The notes below the pieces were generated by a model, which searched no databases, was not told where the DNA came from, and was given only the letters and a program-made list of their open reading frames with translations. This document shows positions 18,087 through 28,212 of a stretch of 64,000 nucleotides of DNA, in pieces. Source of the DNA: Hermatobates lingyangjiaoensis (taxonomy: Eukaryota > Arthropoda > Insecta > Hemiptera > Hermatobatidae); assembly GCA_026182355.1 (NCBI GenBank), contig JAPFBL010000002.1:3348001-3412000 (forward strand), read 5' to 3'. The position numbers were made by a program, and so were the translations under genes. Position 1 is the stretch's first letter. The number at the start of each line of letters is the position of its first letter.

Positions 18087-18827
18087 CTAAATCCGGTTAT
18101 TGCCCTCCTTTCTTACTAATTTAAAAAAATTATCTATATTCTTAAAACTAGGAATTACATTGAAGTCATTACTTTGTACATTTAAACTAGGTAATAAGTC
18201 TTTAATGTACAGTGCTTCTAAGATTTTAAGCCTTAAGCGATCACTATTAATATGTAGGATGGTAGTACCCTCAACCAGATCCTGCCTAGTCAGGGGAATA
18301 CCATGTGCCTCTTCTGCATGGTTCCTTGGTGCTCCTGTCGTGAGATGGAGAGTCAGACGTCTTGACAGTTTCGTCTTAGTCATCCCGATGTACCTAGAGG
18401 GCAGGCTGCAGTTCCCTGTGGTGCAAGTGTGTGGGTACACTAGGTGACTACGATTGAGGTCTGTGATGTCAACTCTCGGACGGTTAGAAATTAGCAGCAT
18501 TAGGTTTTGAGTCCTTTTACTTTTGTGGTTGATGGTGATCTTCAGTACGTCACCTTCGTTAGTTGGTTCAACATTGTAATAAAATAATTTCCTAAGGGCT
18601 CGTTCTTCCTGTTTAGACTCAGTGCTCATATACGCTTTATACAAGAGCTGTATTTGTTCACCAGGTTTTCGGTCGTTCTTCATGTTGTTGTTGTGCCATT
18701 TTTCTAGATATATTTTAACTTCATTGGCCACTGCTTTGTATGAAAATACGTTATTGACAAGGACTTGTGTACACTTTTCAAGGACTTGTGTACACAACAA
18801 AATTGTGTAGAAAGTAACAAAGCCCAA
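18087..18827 (-). pseudogene. PLE3 thumb/linker and GIY-YIG endonuclease, 5'-truncated
   Basis: An open frame of 246 codons. The N-terminal part (LVNNVFSYKAVANEVKIYLE, 23-42) resembles the region following the reverse transcriptase palm. The linker includes QIQLLYKAYM and KSKRTQNLMLLISNRP. The endonuclease shows VY (130-131), YIG (146-148), an Arg pair at 156-157, ILEAL with Glu204, and LN near 215. The palm domain with its Asp residues is absent. A 20-bp tandem duplication (CAAGGACTTGTGTACAC twice) lies near the 5' end at 18758-18795. The first in-frame Met is probably accidental. The endonuclease domain itself looks intact. Confidence 0.88.
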
Positions 18828-19032
18828 AGCTTGTTATGATAGTTTAATCTAGTGTAGTGATAAATTAAATATAGTTATCCCCAGTGAAGTGTTTATTTAG
18901 TGTTTCAGCCTTCTGAATGCCTTATGCTAGCTTGCTTTGCAATTATCACTTGCTCAAAAGAAAATAGTAAGAAAAATAGAGGCCATAAGTAGGAAAATCG
19001 TGAATGCAGAATCTGCTATAAAATTCAATAAT

Positions 19033-19050
19033 TTATATATATATATATAA
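19033..19050. repeat. (TA)n microsatellite
   Basis: About nine TA units at the right edge of PLE3. Confidence 0.9.
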
Positions 19051-19110
19051 GCAGTGTACGTCAGAGTTGAAAGATCTTAGTCTTGTTTTCCCATTTCTTA
19101 TTGTAGTTTG

Positions 19111-19112
<2 letters not shown>
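19051..19112 (+). repeat. family B half-unit (right arm)
   Basis: GTTGAAAGATCTTAGTCTTG and CCCATTTCTTATTGTAGTTT match the right arm of family B palindromes. The core is cut at its 5' side. The unit leads into a (TA)n tract. Confidence 0.8.
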
Positions 19113-19113
<1 letters not shown>

Positions 19114-19162
<49 letters not shown>

Positions 19163-19178
19163 GATATAGATATATTAT
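19114..19178. repeat. (TA)n microsatellite
   Basis: About 65 bases of TA with TTTATA and TAGATA interruptions. Confidence 0.93.
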
Positions 19179-19352
19179 TAAAAACATAATCAGAGTTGAC
19201 AGAATCTTGCTTCTTTATAAGTTCCTCAATCTTTCTAAATAAGGATTTCGTTGTTGTATCCAAACTATATATCAAACTTCCCACAAAGTTAACAGTCAAC
19301 ATGTTTCAACTCTTTCTTAGAATCATCTTCAGGACAATAGCTTTTCCCTTTA

Positions 19353-19355
<3 letters not shown>
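19179..19355 (-). pseudogene. PLE terminal module, family 5 (core plus N-terminal codons)
   Basis: On the minus strand, a hammerhead-like core (19304-19332) is followed by an open stretch reading MLTVNFVGSLIYSLDTTTKS, then LFRKIEELIKKQDSVN, SDYVFNN, and TA-derived codons. The pattern of basic helix followed by FNN then TA repeats fits the N-terminal modules elsewhere, but this one stops before the Cys-LLP part. (TA)n tracts on both sides, and family B half-units outside those, suggest it was inserted into a TA tract next to family B. Confidence 0.65.
19304..19332 (-). ncRNA. hammerhead-like core (family 5)
   Basis: Minus strand: CTGAAGA, then TG, a 5-bp stem AUUCU/AGAGU (one U-G pair) around AAGAA, U, then GAAACATG. 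Confidence 0.4.

Positions 19356-19393
<38 letters not shown>
19356..19393. repeat. (TA)n microsatellite
   Basis: About 19 TA units between the family 5 module and a family B half-unit. Confidence 0.95.
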
Positions 19394-19396
<3 letters not shown>

Positions 19397-19523
19397 CAAA
19401 CCACAATAAGAAATGGGAAAACAAGACTAAAATCTTTCAACTATAACAAGCAGTCTACGTCAGAGTAGATCAATGATCAATTGATCATTGATTGTTATTT
19501 CACGTGTTTATGTGAAATCTTTA
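19394..19523. repeat. family B half-unit (left arm with rearranged end)
   Basis: GATCAAACCACAATAAGAAA and GGGAAAACAAGACTAAAATC match the family B left arm up to GTCAGAG. A short self-complementary joint GATCAATGATCAATTGATC then leads to the outer family B sequence ATTGTTATTTCACGTGTTTA. The right arm core is missing. Confidence 0.8.
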
Positions 19524-19702
19524 CATATATATATATCACTTAAAATATACAGTAACACATAGACTGAAACATAACAAAAGATTCACTTTTCAATATTTGG
19601 CACTGTTTATTTTAACTGTTACCTGTTTTGCCGGACCGTTTTCGTTTATCATGGTATGTATATATATATATATATTTTTCTATGGGTTGTCCGGGGAAAG
19701 GA
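19524..19702. other. short TA tracts and unidentified sequence
   Basis: Two short TA tracts (19524-19537 and 19658-19675) flank about 120 bases that include GTTACCTGTTTTGCCGGACC. No coding frame or known motif is recognised. Confidence 0.5.
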
Positions 19703-19888
19703 ATATGATTCGATGCGATGTTGACCAATGGGAGTAGAGTTACAGGTCCAAGCGTAAGGTCCCAGTTGCCCGCTGCTCAGCAAAAACTTTTTCATCTTAG
19801 AACGCAAAGGCTTTTTGCTGAGCAGCGGGCAACTGGGACCTTACGCTTGGACCTGTAACTCTACTCCCATTGGTCAACATCGCATCGA

Positions 19889-19895
<7 letters not shown>
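19703..19895. repeat. perfect palindrome, family L (84-bp arms)
   Basis: The arms 19703-19786 and 19812-19895 are exact reverse complements over 84 bases, with a 25-base spacer. They are more GC-rich than the surroundings (for example CAGTTGCCCGCTGCTCAGC). I see no hammerhead-like core and no PLE coding fragment. A short TA tract lies to the left and a long (TA)n tract adjoins the right arm. Exact arm identity implies recent formation or ongoing arm-to-arm correction. Confidence 0.95.

Positions 19896-19929
<34 letters not shown>
19896..19929. repeat. (TA)n microsatellite
   Basis: About 17 TA units between the family L and family K palindromes. Confidence 0.95.
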
Positions 19930-19930
<1 letters not shown>

Positions 19931-19932
<2 letters not shown>

Positions 19933-20177
19933 TTCAAAAATTAAGAAAAGCAACACACAGAGAAAGAGACACACTTACAAACTCAAATTTTCTTCTGAAG
20001 GAAACCGGGTTTCTTGCCGTTGTGTTTCCGGCGTGCTCGGTCGCCCATTCTCTTTTTCCTGAAGATGGATCATCCGAAAATTTGAGTTTGTATGTGTGTC
20101 TCTTTCTCTGTGTGTTGCTTTTCTTCATTTTTGAACTGATTTGCATCCAGTTTGGATCGTTTTTTCGAATTTTGAGT

Positions 20178-20179
<2 letters not shown>
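19931..20179. repeat. family K palindrome
   Basis: The left arm (19931-19995) and right arm (about 20076-20140) are inverse copies with GCAACACACAGAGAAAGAGA and TCTCTTTCTCTGTGTGTTGC. The right arm continues about 40 bases before a (TA)n tract. The middle carries GC-richer sequence and a plus-strand core (20059-20079). Diverged relatives lie at 30669-30859 and 34700-34787. Confidence 0.88.
20059..20079 (+). ncRNA. hammerhead-like core (family K)
   Basis: CTGAAGA, an extra T, a minimal 3-bp stem GGA/UCC around UCA, then GAAA. The following AATTTGAGTTTG has its complement in the left arm of the palindrome. Confidence 0.35.

Positions 20180-20221
<42 letters not shown>
20180..20221. repeat. (TA)n microsatellite
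   Basis: About 20 TA units at the right border of the family K unit. Confidence 0.95.
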
Positions 20222-20223
<2 letters not shown>

Positions 20224-20261
20224 TATTAATCAACAATAACTCTTGATTTAATATATGAATT

Positions 20262-20454
20262 AAATACCACAATAAAAAATATATATTAATTAGAATGCTC
20301 CAAGGCCTTTCGTCACAACATCAGAGAGCTAAATGAAACAACAAAAAAAAAACATAATAACAAGTTAACCTGGCTGATTGAAGTCTTCAAAATTGCTGGC
20401 TCGCCTTAGGCCTTAGAGCATTTTAATTAATATATATTTTTTATTGTGATATTT
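20262..20454. repeat. family M palindrome
   Basis: The arms 20262-20308 and 20408-20454 are inverse copies (CACAATAAAAAATATATATT, GAATGCTCCAAGGCCT against AGGCCTTAGAGCATTT). About 100 bases of unrelated sequence, including an A run, lie between. A (TA)n tract adjoins the right arm. Confidence 0.85.
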
Positions 20455-20455
20455 G

Positions 20456-20458
<3 letters not shown>

Positions 20459-20487
<29 letters not shown>
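20459..20487. repeat. (TA)n microsatellite
   Basis: About 14 TA units. Confidence 0.93.
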
Positions 20488-20490
<3 letters not shown>

Positions 20491-20499
20491 TTTATAGCC

Positions 20500-20527
20500 C
20501 TGAGGATGTCTTGAAATAAAGACGAAA
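20500..20527 (+). ncRNA. hammerhead-like core between TA tracts
   Basis: CTGAGGA, an extra T, a perfect 5-bp stem GUCUU/AAGAC around GAAAUA, then GAAACGTTGG. The roughly 105-base unit lies between (TA)n tracts at 20459-20487 and 20594-20613 and has no visible coding part. Confidence 0.45.
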
Positions 20528-20593
20528 CGTTGGCAAAAAGGTAATTCCATATATTTACCCTGACGAAACTCCGAGAAAAAGAAAAAGTGTTGT

Positions 20594-20613
20594 TATATAT
20601 ATATATATATATA
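20594..20613. repeat. (TA)n microsatellite, end of the PLE cluster
   Basis: About ten TA units. Beyond this point the dense cluster of palindromes ends. Confidence 0.93.
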
Positions 20614-22500
20614 AACACGATTTTTTAATTTTTATTCCAATGCAGTTTCTGGATTCAAATTCACATAAATGTGTTCTCTAGGTTTTATAAGTATATAGAA
20701 GTTATTTGAATTATCAACACCATCACACCTATATAAAAGTCATAGCCACATTTATTTTTAAACATCTAACAATAATATAAATTATTATATATTACATTTC
20801 TTAAATGGTTTTGTTCTGAAGCATTTTCTAACTGAAAAGTTACATACAAATATTAAAAGAAGAAAGAAATCAAAAAACTATTTGACATGGAAACTCTGCT
20901 GATACTAAAAAGACCACCGCAACAGAAATATTCGGAATACAGAGTCAGTGAAAAATTTAAATTTGCATGGGAGAATTTCAATGAACCATAAAGAAAACTT
21001 AGTAAAAACGGGTTATGTAACTAAAGTCACTATAAGTAATGGTTTAAAATAACGTGTTTTTACAATAAAATTCAAAAGTCAATAGACTTGTTTCAACGAA
21101 TCGTCCTATTAATGTGTTTTTATGTTAATATGTATACTTCCATTACTTCTACAAGTCAATAATGAAGGATAGTTACAAAGAGTCTGAGGATTGTTAAAGT
21201 ATAACAAAAACATGTCATTAAGTTTTAGTCAATTGTAATTACCATGAAGAAGTGAATTATGAAATATGCATATATAGTTAAGAAAATGGAAGCTAAAAAA
21301 GATACTTCAAAAAAGAAACTGAAATTGACTGAAATTGTCAGAATATGAAAAACTCTTAATTAGTATGAGATTTTAGATGGAGTGAATATGTAAAAGAAAG
21401 TAAAAGGGTAAAACTTAGTAAGATGATAACATAAAGGTGAATAAGTTTGGTTTGTATATAAAATTTTAATTATAACATACAATTCAAAGACATTTAAAAT
21501 ATATATTTATGAAGCGGTAACATCGCTACTCTTTTTAAGAGCAAAAGTTATCATGGTGCGTAATAACTTTTGCACCAAGGGTTCGAAGAACACTGTTAAA
21601 TAAACAGTAACAATTCCCATTAAGTTTTCTTTTTTAAATTTATGCACATTGTAATTTCATTCTTTTTTTTTGTTTTACTTGAAAGGTTTTCCAGTTATTT
21701 GGAAACTGTTATTTGTTTTTAAAACATGAATTTAAAGTAAATGTGGATAGGAATTAAATAACTAAGTAAAAGTGTAGACTAAAGGGTTCTGAATCGTTGC
21801 CAGTTGGCTATTGCATAAAAGTGATTGATCGGACTGAGCTAGAAAAAGATAAAGATGCAAGGTTGGCCTTCAATTATTTCTCTGTAAATAAATCCTTTCC
21901 TGCTCCCTTCTTTGGTATCTTACCTGTGTTTGACTAGAATCTGCCTCTTTAACTCTCAAAGCTCATTTACCAAACCCTACCTCTCGAGTTTATTGATTTA
22001 CTTCAACATAGCCGCTTTCATTTTTTATTAAAATATTTATCTTATTTCGATTTTGATCTTTCAGAAAAGTTTGATATTTATTTTTGGTTTTCTTGATTTT
22101 TTTCATACAGTTTTAATAAATAGTGACATCATTGAACGAATTTACTGAATAAAGTAATTGTTATCTAAGATTATTAAGACTTCATTCTCTATCCACTTCT
22201 TTTCTTTATTAATCTCTCTCTATTGCTCTTTTGTAGTTCATTGTTCTCTTTCATTATGCACAAATATTTCTTTATTTCTGTTTCTCTCTCTCATTAATTT
22301 GAAATTAAGCTTTCTCTCACTATACCTATTTCTTAATTAACCTCTCTCTTTCACTTTCTTATATAGATGTAGTTGTTAATTAAAGTTCATTTTATTGTTT
22401 TCATGAGGTGAACAGACGTACATTCAAAATTATTGAATAAGATGATTTATTAATTTCTATTTATCAAATATTTATGGAATCAGTTAGATTATGGAAAGCT
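20614..22500. other. AT-rich DNA without a recognisable gene
   Basis: I see no supported feature. A pyrimidine-rich stretch at about 22190-22350 (repeated CTCTCT and TTTCTTT) gives spurious Ser/Leu/Phe-rich reading frames. Confidence 0.55.
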
Positions 22501-22519
22501 CAGTGTCTACAAATTTGAT

Positions 22520-22700
22520 AAATCGCATAATTTTTTTTAATTTAGATATTCTTGTCATTGGAGATCCACATTTAGTTCCAGGACTGTGATATATCTGGTA
22601 CTCATTATGAAAGCTGTCTAATAAACCTGTTAGGATATCCAGTGTAGAACGAACCACCTCAGTAATTTCGACTGAGGACAGTATTTTCTTTAGGATGCAG
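22520..22700 (-). CDS. weak exon candidate, unrecognised protein
   Basis: A minus-strand stop-free stretch reading VLVVPECCILKKILSSVEI, TEVVRSTLDILTGLLDSFHN and YQIYHSPGTKCGSPM. It has more ordinary amino-acid composition than its AT-rich surroundings. It follows CTAAATGCAG, a fair acceptor, at about 22710. A possible donor (CTAACAG then GTTTAT) lies inside it. I do not recognise the family. It could be a real exon, a pseudogene piece or chance. Phases do not obviously match the candidate at 23.7-23.9 kb. Confidence 0.25.
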
Positions 22701-23732
22701 CACTCTGGAACTACCAGAACTGCATTTAGAAATGTATATGCTACTATCATAAATAAATAAACTGTGTGACACTAAAACAAGGTCTTTAGTTTATAATCAT
22801 ACAGTTTAAGAATCCTTAATGATAAGATGAAATATATTTAAGCCAAAGTTACAAGCACCCACTAATCTATTTCATGTTTGAATAGAATTTGAAATATAAT
22901 GATATTTATTAATGTTATTATAATATATTACTGTTGTCGACAGGCAACATAAAATTAGAATGGTGTGAGTTTTTATGCATACAAATTTACTGTGCTTACT
23001 AACTTATTATCTAAAATAAGATTTCAAGGTTTATAGATTTTTTTTGTTAAAATAATGTCTTCAAACAAAACTATATTGTTGTCTATAGTTTTGGTTCTAT
23101 TTAATAACATTATTAATTAAATTAATATTATTTTTAATGAAATTGCAATAATAAGATAATTAGAATTTTTAAGCTTGTCAACATCGATATGACTGGAATG
23201 AGTAAAATTGAATGTGTATAAGAAAAGATTTTTTAATTTTTGTAATTACAGAAATATTTGTTAAACTGTTTGATCGCTATAAAATATATGAACAAGCAGT
23301 ATTCAGCAATGAATTTACAAGATTATTTTATATTTGCATATGAGTGTTTATTTCATTTACCGAACCTCCACTCTCAGCATTACTGCCAGTCGGTACAGCG
23401 TGGTCCAATTCAGGTTGAGAAATGATTTAAAAAATCTAATTCGGTGTGATTTCTAACATCTTGAGTTTGGAAACAAAGGAGGTATAAGTATTCATCTATA
23501 TGCTTTGTCTGGAGATCTCTGTCTTTGTTTGTAAGGTCTATAGTTAGTTGTGGGTTGGTTGAACAAGATGAAAAGTTGGAAAGTGGTATTGGTGGACTGT
23601 CATCCCAACCTAAACAAAATTACATGACTTATTATTTATATACTTTCATATCATATCGTTTCACTCTACCATGTAAGATGGATTGACATATTTACAATTT
23701 ATTTTAACATTACGGTTATTTATATGACATAC

Positions 23733-23893
23733 CCGTATACTGATATCTATTAACTTGCTTGTAAAAATGAGCAATGTATGTGGCATTGTTGATGATAACT
23801 TTTGGGAGCATAATATTGCTTTACTCATGGGTGACGTAAGCACGAGCATGGAACATGCTAAAGCTGAGAGTTCAATCAAAAGTTTAGAGATTG
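23733..23893 (-). CDS. weak exon candidate, unrecognised protein
   Basis: Minus strand, 161 bases between CTCAACACAG (acceptor-like) and GTATGT (donor-like, after ATACGG). It reads ISKLLIELSALACSMLVLTS, PMSKAILCSQKLSS, TMPHTLLIFTSKLIDISIR. The opposite strand is also open over 83 codons (SNVCGIVDDNFWEHN and onward), so the coding strand is not certain. The splice sites are better on the minus strand. I do not recognise the protein. Confidence 0.3.
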
Positions 23894-24003
23894 CTGTGTT
23901 GAGTGAGCAATTTGCATCGTCGTGCCAATCCACTTGGATTATATATGCAGTTGAATGCCAACACATACAACTAACCTTCTCTTGTTACAAGGTTTATTAC
24001 TAG

Positions 24004-24932
24004 AATTTGAATGCGTAATAAGCACAGATTAAATGAGATTAAGAGTTTTTCTTTAGTTGAAATATTAAATTTGAAGCATTAAAACAGGCTCCTCTGCTTA
24101 AACATGAAAACTAACAATTATTTAATAATTTATTTTATCATTATTTTTGGAGATTATATTTTGAAAATTGAATTTAATTCTCTAAATAATTTACAAATTT
24201 ACTATTATAACAGATTTAATAAAATAAGGAATGTAATAATTATAATAACAATAATAATATTTTTTTTTTGGGTAAGGAGGTGAAATGCATTTATGCACAT
24301 TGTGCTGGGCTCCGAGTAAATCAGACTACCAACTAAAACACCCCCTTTTCTTCTTGGACACTAGCCTGGAACTGTTTCCGACACTCCCTCAGGCTAGGCC
24401 ATTCATTCCCTTATGAGAGGCATCCTTGGATTTAGAATTAGTAATTGCCTTCTAAGTATTTCTTTTTTGTAGAGAGGATATTTTTGACTAGGCCGTCTAC
24501 CATTTTCTATACATCATCCCTCTCTATCATTTTGGTCATGAAATAATAACAATACTGTTGTTTTTTAAAAACTTTGTAGTGCACATATGAATTGTCTGAA
24601 CACTATTTGTGAATATACAGTTGTTCATTTGTACGTGCATATCAGCTTAATGACAGGTCTAATTTAAACCAAAGAGTATTAATTTTTTTCTAAGTGCATT
24701 ATATTTGAAAAAGTTTTTATATATAAAGTTTTGAAATAGGAGTTTAGTGTTTTTAAGAAATAAAATAACATACAATTTCGAAAAAGTTAAAAATAACTTA
24801 TTTGTTTAGTTTATTTCACTTGTCAATCCCAGTATACGAGTATATTTGTCACAAGAAAAAAGTAAAAACAAAATTGTAATAGTGTATGTTATATTCATTT
24901 TTAGAAAAATGAAAGTTGTTTTTCACAACTCA
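24004..24932. other. AT-rich DNA with one GC-richer unidentified patch
   Basis: 24290-24540 is slightly GC-richer (GTGCTGGGCTCCGAGTAAAT, CCTCAGGCTAGGCCATTC) and may be an old repeat. It has stops in all frames. Nothing else is recognised. Confidence 0.5.
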
Positions 24933-25138
24933 TTTTTACTTTACTATAAGTAAAGTATAGTGATCGTGAAAAAATTCGATCTCGAGATTTTGACGGAATT
25001 ACACGTTTTGAGGTCCCAGAAGTCGTTTTATGACGTTTTTACTTTACTATAAGTAAAGTATAGTGATCGTGAAAAAATTCGATCTCGAGATTTTGACGGA
25101 ATTACATGTTTTGAGGTCCCAGAAGTCGTTTTATGACG
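24933..25138 (+). repeat. two tandem copies of a 103-bp terminal unit of repeat R
   Basis: TTTTTACTTTACTATAAGTA followed by GTGATCGTGAAAAAATTCGA and GACGGAATTACACGTTTTGA occurs twice, offset by 103 bases with one or two differences. The start contains the near-palindrome CTTTACTATAAGTAAAG. A third, more diverged copy starts at 28208. Confidence 0.93.
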
Positions 25139-28100
25139 TTTTTACGATGATGTCTGTGTGTGTGTGTGTGGGTGGGTGGGTGGGTGGGTGCGTGTGTTAG
25201 CATTGCTTGTTACCACGCTACGGTCCAGAATCTTTGATGGATCAAGTTGATATTTTACACAAAAATGGGCCCCATAAAGACGAAGATCCCTATTGTTTGG
25301 GAAGAATTATGCATGATGGGAAAGTCACTTTTTTTGCCAAAAACCGTTTTTTTTAAAACATTTATTTCTCCTAAACTAATAACCCTAGAGTTTTGAAATT
25401 TTGACATTATCTTTGAGGTTTCAAATGCAACAAACGAAAAATATATTCAGAATTTTAAGACAACAGGAAATATTTTTTTTTCAATAAAATGTAAAAATTT
25501 TGACTTATAATTCAATCTCAAACCTTGTGAGAGCGATACAAGTCATACTGTTTGACGGACAAAAATGAAACTATGCCTACAAATAGAACATTATATGGAG
25601 AATGAGTTGAGATATTTTTTTTTGAAATTACTTTCGCTAAAGGGGCGTTAGAGTACGATTTGTGTTTTCAGAAAATGATTTTTTGACGCTAAACGGCTTG
25701 TTAAAAAATAATGAACATTTGACAAAAAATGGAACAAAATATTAGCAATTCATAAAAAAAAAATCATGAAGTTTCAATAACGGGAAAGAGCAATAACGAT
25801 ATAAAAACTCTTTGTTTATTCTAGACTAAGAGATCACCTGCTATACTTGTCGAATTTTTTGTATTTTTTTACATTGTTTACATTGACTTAGAAATTTTTT
25901 GAGCGAATCCACTGAGATAAAATTGATGTTTCTAATGGAAAAATGAAAATATATTATTGACTTATAAGAGATGTAAGAGGAATAATATTGTGCAGGTAAA
26001 TGATAACACTCATTAAAAAAAAAACCCGTATATATGTTATTTGACAAAGGGGAAGGAAAATGATCTTATTAAATACTAAGAAGCCATAAAATTCCCAGTA
26101 TAATAATTCTGTTAAAAACCAAAAATGTAAAAGATAATTCAAAATTGAAATCTTTCGTTTAGAGATTAATAACTGTAATTATCGTACATCTTTAATTAAC
26201 AAATCACCTTAAAACAACATTTTCTTCGCTGTTTAAGAAGTTTTTCAGAGAAAAAAAGAGTATTTTACTGTTTCAAATTTGAAAATTTTACATTAATATT
26301 CAATGTAGAAGGATGTCAAATAAACGATGTAAGAAATCTACTGGCAATTTGAACGAAAGCCATTCTCTTGTAGGAGAATAAATCGTTTCAAGAAATGTTC
26401 ACTTTGGTTTTTCAAAAATGTTATTACTGCTGTAGTTATACTAATGAAATTATTTGCAAATAATAAATTATTTGTGATGTACAAAAATAAGCTTATAAAT
26501 TGATATGTCCTTCAATCACTATCTGTACTACCTCAGGAATGACAGGCTAATAATTATATCCCATTTAGATGTTTACGTTATGCATAAATAATACGTTATG
26601 TTTTATATACTCAAGAAATTTGACATTAAGTTACTTATAGTAAAGTAGAGTGTAGGCCACTCCAGATTTTTACGATGATGTCTGTGTGTGGGTGGGTGGG
26701 TGGGTGGGTGCGTGTGTTAGCATTGCTTGTTACCACGCTACGGTCCAGAATCTTTGATGGATCAAGTTGATATTTTACACAAAAATGGGCCCCATTTAGA
26801 CGAAGATCCCTATTGTTTGGGAAGAATTATGCATGATGGAAACGTCACTTTTTTTGCCAAAAACCGTTTTTTTTTAAACATTTATTTCTCCTAAACTGAT
26901 AACCCTAGAGTTTTGAAATTTTGACATTATCTTTGAGGTTATAAATGGAACAAACGAAAAATATTTTCAGAATTTTACATCAACAGAAAATATTTTTTTT
27001 TCAATAAAATGTACAAATTTTGACTTATAATTCAATCTCAAACCTTGTGAGAGCGATACAAGCCATACTGTTTGACGGACAAGAATGAAACTATGCCTAT
27101 AAATAGAACATTATGTGTAGAATGAGTTGAGATATTTTTTTTCTAAATTACTTTCGCTAATGGGGCGTTACAGTCCGATTTCTGTTTTCAGAAAATGTTT
27201 TTTTGACGCTAAACGGCTCATTAAAAAATAATGAAAATTTGACCAAAAATGGAACAAAAAATTAGCAATTCTAAAAAAAAAAATCATGAAGTTTCAATTA
27301 TGGGAAAGAGCAATAACGCTATAAAAACTGTTTGTTTATCTTAGACTAAGAGATCACCTGCTATACTTGTCGAATTTTTTATATTTTTTTTTCATTGTTT
27401 ACATGGACTTAGAAATTTTTTGAGCGATTCCACTGAGATAAAATTGATATTTATAAAGGAATAATTTAAATTGTTTATTGACTTATATGAGATGTAAGAG
27501 GAATAATATTGTGCAGGAAAATAATAACACTCACTCAGAAAAAATTCGTATATATGTTATTTGACAAAGGGGAAGGAAAATGATCTTATTAAATACTAAG
27601 AAGATTATTATTATTATTTTAAAGATTAAAATTCCCAGTATAATAATTCTATAAAAGACCAAAAATGTAAATGATAACTCATAATTTGAATCTTTCGTTT
27701 AGAGATTAATAAATGTAATTATCGTACATCTTTAATTAACAAAGCACCTTAAAATAACATTTTCTTCGCTTTTTAAGATGTTTTTCAGAGAAAAAAAGGG
27801 TATTTTCCTGTTTTAAATTTTAAAATTTTACTTTAATATTCAATGTTGAAGGATGTCAAGTAAACGATGTAAGAAATCCACTGGCTGTTTGAACGAAAGC
27901 CATTCTCTTGTAGGAGAATAAATCGTTTCAAGAAATGTTCACTTTGGTTTTTTAAAAATGTTATTACTGCTGTAGTTATACTAATGAAATTATTTGCAAA
28001 TAATAAATTATTTGTGATGTACAAAAATAAGCTTATAAATTGATATGTCCTTCAATCACTATCTGTACTACCTCACGAATGAAAGGCTAATAATTATATC

Positions 28101-28212
28101 CCATTTAGATATTTATGTTATGCTTAAATGATACGTTATGTTTTATATACTCAAGAAATTTGACGTTGAGTTACTTATAGTAAAGTAGAGTGTAGGCCAC
28201 TCCAGATTTTTT
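25139..28212 (+). repeat. tandem dimer of a 1.53-kb unclassified repeat (R)
   Basis: Copy 1 (about 25139-26666) and copy 2 (about 26667-28207) are near-identical, offset by 1528 bases. Each starts TTTTTACGATGATGTCTGTG with a GT and GGGT run, and ends GTAGGCCACTCCAGATTTTT. Long stretches are shared, including CACGCTACGGTCCAGAATCT and TAGACTAAGAGATCACCTGC. No frame longer than about 70 codons exists, so the repeat is non-coding as it stands. The sequence before the right end (TTACTTATAGTAAAGTA) is the inverse of the start of the 103-bp unit, so R may end in short inverted repeats. The class is unknown. Confidence 0.9.

Larger units (their letters stand above)
17660..19032 (-). mobile_element. 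Penelope-like retroelement copy PLE3 with inverted terminal repeats
   Basis: A minus-strand PLE fragment bounded by (TA)n tracts. Order on the minus strand: an inverted copy of its own terminal repeat (18843-19032), thumb, linker and endonuclease coding region (18827-18087), 3' region, core (17901-17925), and the terminal repeat in its normal direction (17889-17660). The two terminal repeats, about 190 bases each, are inverse copies (TAGTTATCCCCAGTGA, GCCTTCTGAATGCCTTATGC). Inverse terminal repeats are known for PLEs such as Penelope. All reverse transcriptase catalytic motifs are missing. Confidence 0.9.
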
